The notes under the pieces: model-generated
Told to the model about the DNA's origin: nothing
What the model saw: the letters and a program-made list of their open reading frames with translations, nothing else
The model's database searches: none
Made by a program: the position numbers and the translations under genes
Assembly: GCA_018292915.2 (NCBI GenBank)
Contig: JACVVK020000497.1
Location: forward strand, 17,501-81,500
DNA: 64,000 nt
Source of the DNA: Batillaria attramentaria
Taxonomy: Eukaryota > Mollusca > Gastropoda > Batillariidae
Direction: 5' to 3'
Part shown: positions 21,090 through 33,823 of the stretch, piece by piece
Numbering within the stretch: position 1 is the first letter of the stretch
Layout of the letters: the number at the start of each line of letters is the position of its first letter

Positions 21090-21613
21090 CACGAGAACGA
21101 TCCTGTATTTTACACGGGAAGAAGTTATAGACATACAAAACCCGTTTTCAAACTTGCCGTTGCTACACTACCATAAAAAGAAAGAAAAATCGATAAGAAA
21201 AAGAAGAAAAATATCGTAAGACGAGAGAGAGAGAGAGAGAGAGAGAGCGTGTGTGTTTTTGAAGAGATGTAGCCAACCAACCAGTGTCCACCAAGATTCA
21301 TTAGATTTTTTCCCCCGGCAGCAATGTGCTTCCAGCGTTCCACCATATTCTGCAGCTGACTTTCCTTGAAAACTTTGGGACATTTGACAAAACAGCCACA
21401 GACCGCGCATGCGTGTTTGTGTGTGTTTGTTGGGGTGGGGTGGGGGGGGGGAGGAGAGTGTAACAGATTTTCTCTTGTGCCAGCGGCTGGGTGAAACATT
21501 ACACTGATCTATCATGTTAAATACAGATGCTGGTAACAAAACACCGCGGACACAAAGAATGCGACACAAAATCGGCTGTGTTGCATTAGATAAACATTTA
21601 TTGCCTTCTATGT

Positions 21614-22335
21614 ATTGAATGGTACATGTGTTCACATACACTGTTTTATTGAATGGTACACATCGTGACATGTGTTCACATACACTGTTTTATTGAATGG
21701 TACACATCGTGACATGTGTTCACATACACTGTTTTATTGAATGGTACACATCGTGACATGTGTTCACATACACTGTTTTATTGAATGGTACACATCGTGA
21801 CATGTGTTCACATACACTGTTTTATTGAATGGTACACATCGTGACATGTGTTCACATACACTGTTTTATTGAATGGTACACATGTGTTCACATACACTGT
21901 TTTATTGAATGGTACACACGTGTTCACATACACTGTTTTATTGAATGGTACACACGTGTTCACATACACTGTTTTATTGAATGGTACACATGTGTTCACA
22001 TACACTGTTTTATTGAATGGTACACACGTGTTCACATACACTGTTTTATTGAATGGTACACATGTGTTCACATACACTGTTTTATTGAATGGTACACACG
22101 TGTTCACATACACTGTTTTATTGAATGGTACACACGTGTTCACATACACTGTTTTATTGAATGGTACACATGTGTTCACATACACTGTTTTATTGAATGG
22201 TACACATGTGTTCACATACACTGTTTTATTGAATGGTACACATGTGTTCACATACACTGTTTTATTGAATGGTACACATGTGTTCACATACACTGTTTTA
22301 TTGAATGGTACACATGTGTTCACATACACTGTTTT
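21614..22335 (-). terminator. Tandem array of 19 poly(A)-signal units
   Basis: One 34-bp, five 44-bp and thirteen 36-bp copies (starts at 21614, 21648, then every 44 to 21868, then every 36 to 22300). Read on minus, the CCDC158 sense strand, each copy has TGTACCATTC, then AATAAA at the junction, then CAGTGTATGTGAACAC. That is UGUA, AAUAAA and a GU-rich element in the usual order. It lies 3.1-3.8 kb beyond the CCDC158 stop. The 44-bp variant has an extra CGTGACAT. Whether it ends the transcript is inference. Confidence 0.55.
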
Positions 22336-25300
22336 TCGAAGTAACAAAAATGCACGGCAAGCAAAAATTAACAGTCATACTGCAACATAGTACAGTTGTA
22401 TACATCTCTATAGTTTTTCATTCTTCCATACTTTATGGCATTTTATTGTTTTCTTCAAAAGAATTTCCCGACATGGCAGAAGGAAAAATGCAGTTCTGAA
22501 AAAAAAAAAAAAAAAACCCAAAAAAAAAAACCAACAAAAAACACAACAAAAACACAACAAACAACCACCAAAAAAAAAAAGAAAAAAAAAGCCCATGAAA
22601 AACAAAACATGCTGCATTTGAAAGAATGGTGCTTTTTAGCATAATGTTTACATGGAAAAGTTCTACAGTCTTCAATTAAAACTAAATGAATCAGTTTTAA
22701 AAAAGAACAGAAAAAAAAGATAACAAGATAATAAAGACAAGAATGGGGACATCTGATGTTCACTTAAATAAGTTAAAACAAGTTTGCAAACGGGCATGGG
22801 ATTGCATAGGAACAGAACCATGATAACATTTTTCAAACGCAGCTTGCCTAGATTTCCTTCCAGGAAAAGTTCTTTACTGTAGAACACACTTACAATGTGG
22901 AGAATTATGTTGGCAACACTTCTCTTCATTGATCTATATGTGCAAATAAGCCTTTAGTTTTTATCTTCTGTGTAAAATCACACAGAGTATGGAGCAATAC
23001 ACAATAAAGATTATCTGTACTAGTATACACATGCTAATCTTTTCTAAGTTCAAAAGTCACATTAAAAGTCCATTTTCAGTACTGTAAGATATACAATTAC
23101 AAATAATCAAATGCCATTCCTTTGCAAATCATTTTAAAGGTGCATAACGTGAACAAATAACATGAGCAAACGTGCTGCATCAGAAAGGGTATCACAGCTT
23201 TTCAGACAAGTACAATGTACATCTAATCCATCAAAAAAACAAGCTTCATATTTCATTATAAATGAATTTCATACAGAGACTAACTACTAGTGATCAGGTA
23301 ATACTGCATGTTACACAGCACAAATAGGACTATGACCCTCAGCTTCTTTTTCTACGTCTGTGAAAGGAGTCATTCAACATTTAACTAGTTCAAGCGGGGA
23401 AGCAACGGTGTGCACACCGAAACTGCCAGTCGCATTCGCTCAGACACATACATTTCACAGCATGTCTAGATCTGTGTGCAAAAAACAACCCCCCACCCCC
23501 ACCCACCCCCCAAAAAACGCCCCATCCCACTGTCCCTCTGCAACCCACTCTCACCCAACAAACACATATTACTACTACTACAGATAGTCTAAGAGATGCG
23601 AAGGAAGGAGGGGGGAGAGGGGAAGGGAAGGGAAGGGGGAGGGGGGAGTGTATGTGTGAGGTTGGGGTTGGGGTGGGTCTTGGAGAGCGGTAACTTCATT
23701 GTATCATTGCCTCTGGGATCACAAAATGGGACTGCACTTTTTACATTCACACTACACAATTTCATCTGAAAATATTTTCATCTGAAAATAAAAATGCAAA
23801 ACAAATGCAACTTTTCAACCCTGAAATTCCATTTGAAAAAAATAAAAATAAAATAATGCGTTGCATCCCCAGAAAATGACCTTCAGGCAAATACAGATGA
23901 ACAAAAAAATTGATTCCATTCAAAAACTCTCCTCACACACATAATAATATTTCATTTTCACAGCTCAGCAGTGTCCTTCCCCGGGCAGATTGTAAAAACT
24001 GAGACAGCAGCAAGTTCAACGGCCGTGTGGAAAAGGCTCCCAAAGATATCACTTTAAAAAAAAAAAAGGGGGGGGGGGGCGGGAGAAAAAAGAATCCACA
24101 AAAATACACAAACAAAAAAATTCAGGAACAACCTCAGTGTGTTACATGACCAGCAATTCCACGTTTTATTTTCACGGTCTACACGTAGCATGTAGCAGCT
24201 GTATTCATATATCCATTTTGCATCGGCTACAAAGGCAGTCATAGATGCAGGATTCACTGTCTTAAAAAAAGAAAAGAAAAAAAAAAAAGAATGCATAGAA
24301 TACTATACGACTGCATTACATGCTGGTACAATAAATAAAGCACTGCTTACTTTCTATCGACAAGGCTTTCAAATCGGCAGCGATTTTTGCAACCTCTCAA
24401 GGTTTGTCACTCAAGTCTAAGAGACGAGGACGTGTGGGTGTCCACCACAAAAGTAGTTTCAAAGACGGGGAGTCTATAAATATCCTCTAACCATTTTGGC
24501 ACTGTCAGGACTCACGCCTTTGACCTTTTCATCTCCAGTCTGACTGTTGACACCCAACTGGCTGTAGACCCCTGTGTCTCAGTGAGGAACCACACCAGCC
24601 CCCATACAGTAGTGCTTCAGACCATGGACCGGGAGACCTGGGTTTGAATCCCAGCCGAGGCAAGCAGGATTTTTTCTACCTAGGCCAGCTCCTACTCAGA
24701 GCAGCGTGTGCTATGGGCCCTACATGGAGGCTGATGCCACACAGCTGAGACTCACCCCCTTTCTGGGTGTGACATTGAGGTTGCTTCCTTTGTTATGACA
24801 TATATATCATGATCTGGATGATTACATGGGTGGCACTGTAGGTGCCACAGGTCTGGTAGCCTGGTTAAAGCCAGGATATTTATGACAAGAAGCGTGGAAT
24901 GCGGCTCAGTCATGCAGTCTCAAACTACATGGACCTCCTTAGCATCATCACACAAACATTCTCATCATCATGCATAATAAAAATTGCCCAAGCGTCTGAG
25001 CCCTCTATGGATGCTACCCATGGTTTAGGTGTTTTGTTTGTTGTTGTTTTTTTTTTTTTTTTCCTAACAGAAAAAAGGCACCACACACATACATGTAAAT
25101 ACGCTTAGAACCGATTACAAGCAACACACGAACAGAACTCAGATCGACATGAAAAACATATCATCACAGACACAGCTTGAGTGCACAGTAACATTGCACT
25201 GGAAGACTATTCTAATGTCAAAATGGTAAAAAGGCCTGCATGTTTTTCACATCCATGGCGCATAGGCCTTTTCACCAAATGACAATACTGTAGTACGTGT

Positions 25301-25459
25301 ATTAAGTATCATTATACATAGGTGACTGCTACACTTGTATGCCGCATTTTGTCTTCTGGGTATGCTGACAGAGGTAGTGCTGATACACAGTAACATGGAG
25401 CTGGACAGACTATGGGAGAGTCTGCGCTGAGAGGTGGCAGATTTCATGCCTGGGTCTCG
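22336..25459 (-). other. Presumed 3' UTR or 3' flank of CCDC158
   Basis: A/T-rich, mostly unique sequence with no supported exon on either strand. It includes A-rich runs at 22499-22590, purine-rich sequence at 23598-23650, and a family C SINE. One minus-strand AATAAA-type signal lies near 24163. The extent of the 3' UTR cannot be read from sequence alone. Confidence 0.4.
24597..24900 (+). mobile_element. tRNA-derived SINE, family C
   Basis: A tRNA-like head with B box GGGTTTGAATCCC, then body AGCAGGATTTTTTCTACCTAGG and CACACAGCTGAGACTCA, ending TTAAAGCCAGGATATTTATG. It aligns throughout with the copy at 42520. Confidence 0.8.
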
Positions 25460-25545
25460 TCACCTGCGACTGTTGCTCATATTTCGCTCGTTCTTCCGCA
25501 CAACATCTAGCTTTTGCCCTTGCGCTGTTATCAGCTGTGCCATTT
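25460..25545 (-). CDS. CCDC158: CCDC158 exon 28 (terminal)
   Basis: Acceptor CATTTCAG|AA, stop TGA at 25462-25460. It encodes MAQLITAQGQKLDVVRKNER then NMSNSRR, aligned with the human C-terminus MSSMIRNQEKRIQKVKDQEK. Confidence 0.9.
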
Positions 25546-28500
25546 CTGAAATGAACAAATAGAGAGCACATGTGAAAGAAGAAAAAAAAAGGGAGAGAAA
25601 AAAAGAAAAAACAAAAACAACAGCAACAACATCCAAAATCAGATTTTTAACTGCAGACTAATGGCAGTAATGGGGAAGTGGGGAAGGTCTGAAATCTCAT
25701 CATTCTGGAATTGGTGAAGAAATGTTTTGTTGCTATTTGTCTCGTGCATGACAGAACACTCAAGTAAATCACACAAGCAATTTGTAAAAAGAGAATGGAA
25801 GCCATAAAAACAGACAGAGGAAAAAGAGACTGCATGAAAAAACAAAAACAAAAAAAAACAAACAGCAACATCATCAGAAACAACATAAAAATAAAAACAA
25901 ACCCTGGTTTTCCTGTTGCAGGTTTGTGCCCATGCGAGTCAGGTTAGCAATCTTTTCCTCCAGACGTCGACAGAGTTCCTGTGTGTCGGGAACAACGGTC
26001 ACAGCTCCACCTATAAAGAAAGATAAAGAAGGTGAAAACTTCAATGGGCCATTCACATGTTTACTCATGCAGCCAACTAATGTTTTGGAGCAGTTCCGCT
26101 GTGAGTGCGCCTGCACGCCTGAAACAAAAAACAACAACAACAAAAATTAACAAAAACAAACAAACAAACAAACGGAGGAGACATGAGACACATCTCACCT
26201 GTACCTAGAAGTGGAGAGGCTGAATATGAGGTAGTGAGGTTGGAAATATCAGACTGACTTCCCCTGGACAGGAAACTTGTACCCCGTGTGAAGTCTGCAT
26301 CTGACGAAAAGTTTGGTCGATGTCGTCTCGGAGAGGGAGGATTAGATCTACTGCCTGCAAAGTACAAAAATAATAATAAAACAGAAAAATAAGAATGATA
26401 CAGATAATGTTGATAGCACCTACATCTCTGAATTCCCAGAGGTCTGTAACACATGGTAATGATAGAAAGACTGAGAAAAATAGAAATGTTAGATGTGAAA
26501 GGACAAATGTTTTCAGTCAGATGATTGCAAATGACTGGCAATATCAGACAGACAGTAATCCTACCATTTTTATGCTCACAGATTATGTGGTATCTATCAT
26601 CAATCCACTTAGACAACTGGACAGTAAAAGCGTCTGTAACTGAGCCAACGGAAGTGTACTCGATGACGCGACGACTACACCGAGCACTCCAGTAGTGTAA
26701 CAACAGTCACTGAATGTGAATGTTCGACCACTCACGCAAAGTGTAAACAACACTGTGTCGCATAAACAGTTAACAAGTACTAATCCTCAAGGTAGAGTAT
26801 TTCATGTATACAGACGAAACTCATGAGCCAAACTGTTCAAAAACACAAGCTGACTTAGCAAAGAGGGAATTAGCCTGTTTTAATAAATATTTCACAGTAT
26901 ACTGACCAGTTGTCCCTGACATGGCTGACATTTCTATTTCACAGTATACTGACCAGTTGTCCCTGACATGGCTGACATTTCTATTTCACAGTCTACTGAC
27001 CAGCTGTCCCTGACATGGCTGACATTTCTATTTCACAGTCTACTGACCAGTTGTCCCTGACATGGCTGACATTTCTATTTCACAGTATACTGACCAGTTG
27101 TCCCTGACATGGCTGACATTTCTATTTCACAGTACACTGACCAGTTGTCCCTGACATGGCTGACATTTCTATTTCACAGTCTACTGACCAGTTGTCCCTG
27201 ACATGGCTGACATTTCTATTTCACAGTATACTGACCAGTTGTCCCTGACATGGCTGACATTTCTATTTCACAGTATACTGACCAGTTGTCCCTGACATGG
27301 CTGACATTTCTGCACGAGGTGGGTACGACATGGACAGAGATCTGTCATACTCTTCTGGTGTGGATGAGCTGCCCGCCAGCTTGTCCGGAGAACTGCTCCG
27401 TGACCTCCGCCTGCAGGAAATGATTCAAACCAATACAATTCCAATACATAGCACCATACTGATGACATGTTGGAATTTTGGCTGAACCAGATGTTCTTTG
27501 TAATCAGAGAAAATGTACAGTTTTGCAGTAAAGCGGTATTAGTGAACTTCATAAGCACTAACACACTGCATTTTGTTGTGATGGACAACTCCACCCCTGT
27601 CAATCAGAGTAAAGGGGCGGGGCTTTGGCCTGGGGACTTGCCCACTGGAGTCGTCAGTTGTACAGTGTCAGATGTAATGTAGGACTCGCAGGATGCTTTA
27701 GTTTTTTATGCTTTATTTTTACAACGAAGACAAAGATCTCACTTGAGAAACAAAGTTTTTTGAATCCTGAATCTAAAACTGAGACATAACAAGTCAAATA
27801 GGCAACTTCCTCACGTTGTTGAAGCCAGCGTCTAACCTGTCTCACCTGGTTACTCTTGATCTGCGGGAAGACGACTGTGATCTGGCAGACTTTTCCTCAG
27901 ATTTCTGATTTGCCTCCCTTTGTCCTGCAATGAGTTGCCGCATTTCCCCCAACAGCAGCTTCAGTTCCCTCCCTGTTTCTGTGTAGTTCTCTGGTGCAGC
28001 CTGCAAGGACAAGAAAGCCATAGAATTGAATTTCTAATTACTGCACTGGCCATACGTACAGAGGATGGGGATTATGGACCAAAACAAACAGGAAATTCTA
28101 ACTCAAACTGAACTAAATGCTAACTGTAAAATTCTATGCTGGTGAAGTCTCTGTGTTTGATTATCACCATCTTATATTGTGCTAAAACACAGCTGATATC
28201 TGCAAGGAAAATGCAAAATTAATACTATATGTGATATGCAAAAATATGCCCACAGTGTCAAGATCATTTTTAAGTTGAATTTTGTGGAAACATTAAAACC
28301 ATGTCCTTCCAGTCGCAAGGGGAAAAAAAAAAGTATTAAGCTGTTTAGCTAAAATTCTTTGAAGCTGGGAGGGACAGTGGTCAGTCCATGTACCCAATGA
28401 TCTGTTTCCTGGTCTAGCTCCAAACAGTACCCAGTGACGTCCTGTTTTCACATGCCGCATCACATGTAACTCAAACAAACCAAATTAAATAAAGGAACTC

Positions 28501-31500
28501 CACACTCCTAGAATTTGGGGGGCAACTTGACTAAGAATAGTGCAAGCTAACAAATTTTTCACTTCTTCCGGGCTATCTTTATAAGTGAGTTACATAAATC
28601 TCACAACGACAATGAAACGTAATACTAGATTGTACTTGGTTAGTATTGGAACTGATCGTAACAAAATCCTTGAAAGGCAAAGTTAATGTCACTGAGAGAA
28701 CTCTACCTTGTGCGTGAAGGGAAACAGCTTCTCGATGCCACCTGAACGCGGTGAAGGAGAGGCACTCCTGCTTGATGATTTGCTCTGTTTTTGTGGTGGG
28801 ATGGAGCCTGCGTTGTCGCTGACTGAGATCCATGACACTTTGGGTGATTTGTTCTGGGACAGTTGCTCCGCCTCCTGACAACAGTTACTTGTACAATTAA
28901 GTCAACTGACTGGCTGATTTATAATAAGGAGACTTTATCTTGTCATGTGGTCTGCAGTAGTCAGTAATTCAACAGGGAGCAGCCCAAGTAAAGAAAATTG
29001 TTTGAAGGCTTTTTCAGCCTTGTGCAGCAGTGACCGTTAAAACTGTTCACTGTGGAAGACTTGTTTGTCCAAACTGAGCATCACTACATTCGCCATTAGT
29101 AGTGGCTGCTACGATGATGAGAACAGTCCCGGCAAAACAAGTGAAAAACGCTTTATCTGACAAAAGTCTATCACTTGTATCACATTTCTGTATACAACAG
29201 GCCTACACAGACCGTCACCTTAGTGCGCGCGTAAGTAATTTTGATTTAATTTTTCTAAAAGTGTGGGGTACATTTTTTCTTTCTTTGAAAGCATGGGCGC
29301 ATTTCACCCATGAAGCATGGCCCGCAAGTTTACTTACTGAATTACTGACTACTGCAGACCACATGACAAGATAAGTTTTCTTCTTTACAGTTTGGGTGTG
29401 TTAAAGTGTGTAGACTCTACAAGGTCTTCAGACTAAGAGAAAAATGCACCTACAGCAACACGAGCACTAAAAGCTGTGCGAAAGAAAATGTATACCTTCA
29501 GATCAAGTTGATGTTTAAGCTTGAGGGTGGCGATCTCTTGCTCGAACTGCTCTAGCTGAGCCTGGGAGGATGCGCATTTGATAGCCTCCTGTGTTCACCC
29601 CGACAGAAACAGGAAGCATGAAACAGGGACAAGAAAAGCTGTACGCAATCGAGCGACACCTATGCATCAGACTCTACTGTAGATCTCAGTCAGTATCTGA
29701 GCAAAAAGCAATAGCTAGAAAACAGCACAGACTGACTGAAAGAAACATGAAAGTAAGATCCAAAGTATTACACAGAAATTTGGCAGTTAAAACACAAAAA
29801 CAGATTTGCAAAATGGATATTCTCACACAATACACTGACAAATGGACACTTTGTTGTAAATGCTTAAATGACGACCCTATAATGGAATGAACTATGAAAT
29901 TCAACACACAATATACAGCAAAAGATGAAATAAACGTAAACCTGCCTTGATATGGCAAAACACAGTAAACCGATGAGGTCATTTTGTGGGAAAAGACCAA
30001 TACGTCGGTGTCTTTCATCTTGAAATCACCTTTTCCCATCAAATGACATCACGGACGAACTGTGTTGTGCCGATGCACGGCAGAATACAAGCTGTGAGCA
30101 GTAATGTAGTAGAGTATATGACCACCGCACGAAGGTCAATAAAGTAGTAGAGTATATGACCACCGCACGAAGGTCAATAAAGTAGTAGAGTATATGACCA
30201 CCACACGAAGGTCAATAAAGTAGTAGAGTATATGACCACCGCACGAAGGTCAATAAAGTAGTAGAGTATATGACCACCGCACGAAGGTCAATAAAGTAGT
30301 AGAGTATATGACCACCGCACGAAGGTCAATAAAGTAGTAGAGTATATGACCACCGCACGAAGGTCAGTAAAGTAGTAGAGTATATGACCACCGCACGAAG
30401 GTCAGTAAAGTAGTAGAGTATATGACCACTGCACGAAGGTCAATAAAGTAGTAGAGTATATGACCACCGCACGAAGGTCAATAATGTAGTAGAGTATATG
30501 ACCACCGCACGAAGGTCAATAAAGTAGTAGAGTATATGACCACTGCACGAAGGTCAGTAAAGTAGTAGAGTATATGACCACTGCACGAAGGTCAATAAAG
30601 TAGTAGAGTATATGACCACCGCACGAAGGTCAATAAAGTAGTAGAGTATATGACCACCGCACGAAGGTCAATAAAGTAGTAGAGTATATGACCACCGCAC
30701 GAAGGTCAATGAAATTGGAAAGCATCAGGATAAAGTTATGGTCAGTATGTTTCTCTCTAGGGAATATTTTTAGTTAGAGGTCCTAGCAAGTCTGTGTTAG
30801 ACAACAGCATTCATTAATAAAATTTATTCTTTAAAAAAAAAAAAAAAAACTTTTGGAATGTTACTTCACCACACATCCTGACAGGGGACAAGTTAAACAT
30901 GCTTGAACTCATTGTCCTGTTAAAGTTACAGTTAAACTTAAAAGGACCGAGAAAATGTAAATGAAACGGAATAGATCAGGATGATTACCTCCATGCATGA
31001 ATTCCCACCCTTTGTATGTAAGAATAAGAAAATGCAGAAATGCAAGTGCACACACAGGATAGCAAGACACACAGCAAGACACACAGCAAGACACATAGCA
31101 AGACACACAGCAAAACATAATGACACTGTGCATATATCTACACTCAAAATCACTCAAATAATGAACTAAATTCCTACAAGTCAGTTTGGGGTCGTGCACC
31201 AGTAGCTCCGGGGAGCCGGGGTGGTCGAATGGTAGAGCTTTGGACTTCTAATGCTCGGGTCGTGAGTTCGATCCCGGCTGGGGCCAAATATTTGTGCTGG
31301 CTTTTTCATCGTTGCCCTGTCTTTGATATCACCCTATGTGGTGGAAAAGGACGTTAAACCCCCAAACACCCCCCCCCCCCCAGTAGCTCCACTAAAAACC
31401 ATCCTAATTACTTCATGTCTGCCATGGATAAACTTGGCTTTGTGGTAATCTTGCAGTTTGAGTTTGACCTTACTCATGTTAGCTGCAATAAGAGCTGAGA

Positions 31501-33760
31501 GAACTGTGAATCTTGATTACAGGGCCAAAACCAAAAGAGAGTCAAGAAAGTGGCATGCTTGTGTGTAGTATGAAATGTGTCAGTAAGTGGAACAGAACAG
31601 ATAAAAAGATAAGCAGCACCACATAACAAAAGCTTTAAGAACAACGTGGCACTGTTTATTTGGGCCAAACATTCGGCGTTCTCCCCAGGTGTCCTCCCCC
31701 TCTGCTTTGAAATTGTTCAGCCCACAAAATTAAAATAATAAATGAAATTCCAAAATTCTGAAACTTAAATTCCTGAGCTGGCCCTTCGCAACACGTGGTT
31801 GTTATGTGTTCACATCAACAGTCTGAGAGAATGTGTGATTCATGTGAGCATGCTTGTTGGGTTTAGCTGGCGGTGCCTAGAGTCAAATATTTGGGATATA
31901 AAAGCTTATATTAATACGATTATTATTACGATCCAAGTGGAAGCATAACAGTAAATTTGATTCTGGCACGATGAAGTGGCAGAACCCAAGAAACAGAGCT
32001 AAAGTATCACAAGAAACAGAGCTAAAGTATCACTCACAATCTCCCTACGCTTCTCTTTCTTTCCTTTTTTTCCTTTAAACAGAACTTTGTGGGGTTTTTT
32101 TCCCTTTAAACAGAACTTTGTGGGTTTTTTTTTCCTTTAAACAGAACTTTGTGGTTTTTTTTTTCCTTTAAACAGTACTTTGTGGGTTTTTTTTTCCTTT
32201 AAACAGAACTTTGTGGGTTTTTTTTTCCTTTAAACAGAACTTTGTGGGTTTTTTTTTTCCTTTAAACAGTACTTTGTGGGTTTTTTTTTCCTTTAAACAG
32301 TACTTTGTGGGTTTTTTTTTTCCTTTAAACAGAACTTTGTGGGTTTTTTTTTCCTTTAAACAGAACTTTGTGGGGTTTTTTTTTTCCTTTAAACAGTACT
32401 TTGTGGGGTTTTTTTTTCCTTTAAACAGTACTTTGTGGGGTTTTTTTTTCCTTTAAACAGTACTTTGTGGGTTTTTTTTTCCTTTAAACAGTACTTTGTG
32501 GGTTTTTTTTTTCCTTTAAACAGTACTTTGTGGGTTTTTTTTTTCCTTTAAACAGTACTTTGTGGGGTTTTTTTTTCAGACATCATACTTTCTTTATTTT
32601 TTTATAAATAGTTTGCTACCATACTCTCCATAATACTTTGCGACAGTCTGAATACACATACAACGATAAACCCACCTTCTCCAGAGCGTCTTCCAGCTGC
32701 TTGATTCTCTTCTGCAGCTGCGAGTTTTGTGCCTGACTGGCCTCCAGTTCTTCTGTCAGTTGCGTGGTGTGCAGCAAAGACCGTGCGAGTGATGACTTCA
32801 GACTGTCCTTGTCTCTCTCCACCATCAGCTTTTCCTGTACATGTAGGGTATTGGGGTACAATCAGTACAGACTGAGCATCTTCTTTTAGGTTCCCTGGTA
32901 CAGTCTTGAGCATAACACAAGCCAAACGTTTGTGTCGTCCTATTGTGAACCATCAAAGCTGTCACAAATTTACATAAACATGATCTGAGTCAAGTGGTAT
33001 TTTGCGCAGTACACGTACATGTAGATTCAGTCATAAGCTGTGTGTTATTTTTCAAGCAGGCAATGTCTCTTCAATGTAAGAGTGGAACTATGTGTGCACA
33101 GCTTTGTTTTTGTACTTGAAAAAAAAAGAAGTAAAAATCCAGCTCTTGCAAGTATGCGTGAGGTCCCTTTGCTGTAGAAAACTGGTTGCCACCCCCCCCC
33201 CCCCCAACCATCAGTACATGTCATCAGGTCAAACCTGAAGATCCCTCCTGCACTGCAAGTCAGTGGAGATAAAATACACATGTACAAGTAAACGCTGCAC
33301 GGCACCATGATGGTGACATTACAAATGAATCATCAAACTTGCTTCATACCCTTGCTACTGTCTCGTATTTTTCCTCCATTCTGCGAGCCTTGGAACGGAG
33401 GTTGTCCAATTCGCTCCGCTTGGCCGTGATCTCTTTCTGAATCTGGTCTGCCACCTTGACAGCTAAAAAAAAGGAAAAAACAGAACATTGCTCCAGTTCC
33501 TGAGATATCAGATAACATGCCACAAAAAGAAAATGACCACTGCACATTTCCCTGTCTCCAATGTGAAGGTAAGAAATTCTACACTAAGCTGAAAAATGAA
33601 CTTTTTCACTATAAACTAAAGATCACTGCAGTTTGGTCATTGATTACCGTATCACCAGCGTATCTAACAATGAAAGTTGTGATTATGCATGTCACGCAAA
33701 TCCTATGTAACAATCTTGGCAAGACTTGTATGAACTGCAAACAGACAAACACAGACAACA

Positions 33761-33823
<63 letters not shown>

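Larger units (their letters stand above)
18724..21613. other. 3' UTR of speriolin-like gene and intergenic space
   Basis: No coding exon supported. It holds candidate poly(A) signals at 19552 and 19599, (GA)n tracts, an L2 3' fragment, an orphan TATA/Inr motif pair at 20513, and a (CAGA)n run at 21066-21090. Confidence 0.6.

Noticed and set aside
21808..22390. Repetitive ORFs of 171-180 codons on both strands
   Set aside because: They arise from the 36-bp array; several frames are open at once on both strands, as expected for a short repeat without stops.
24899..26150. Plus-strand ORFs of 70-90 codons across the CCDC158 3' end
   Set aside because: Shadows or chance ORFs. The minus-strand exons 27-28 explain the coding signal.
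31210..31285. Possible tRNA-Arg(UCU) gene
   Set aside because: A and B boxes are present, but acceptor and T stems do not pair, and the same head recurs attached to a SINE body.
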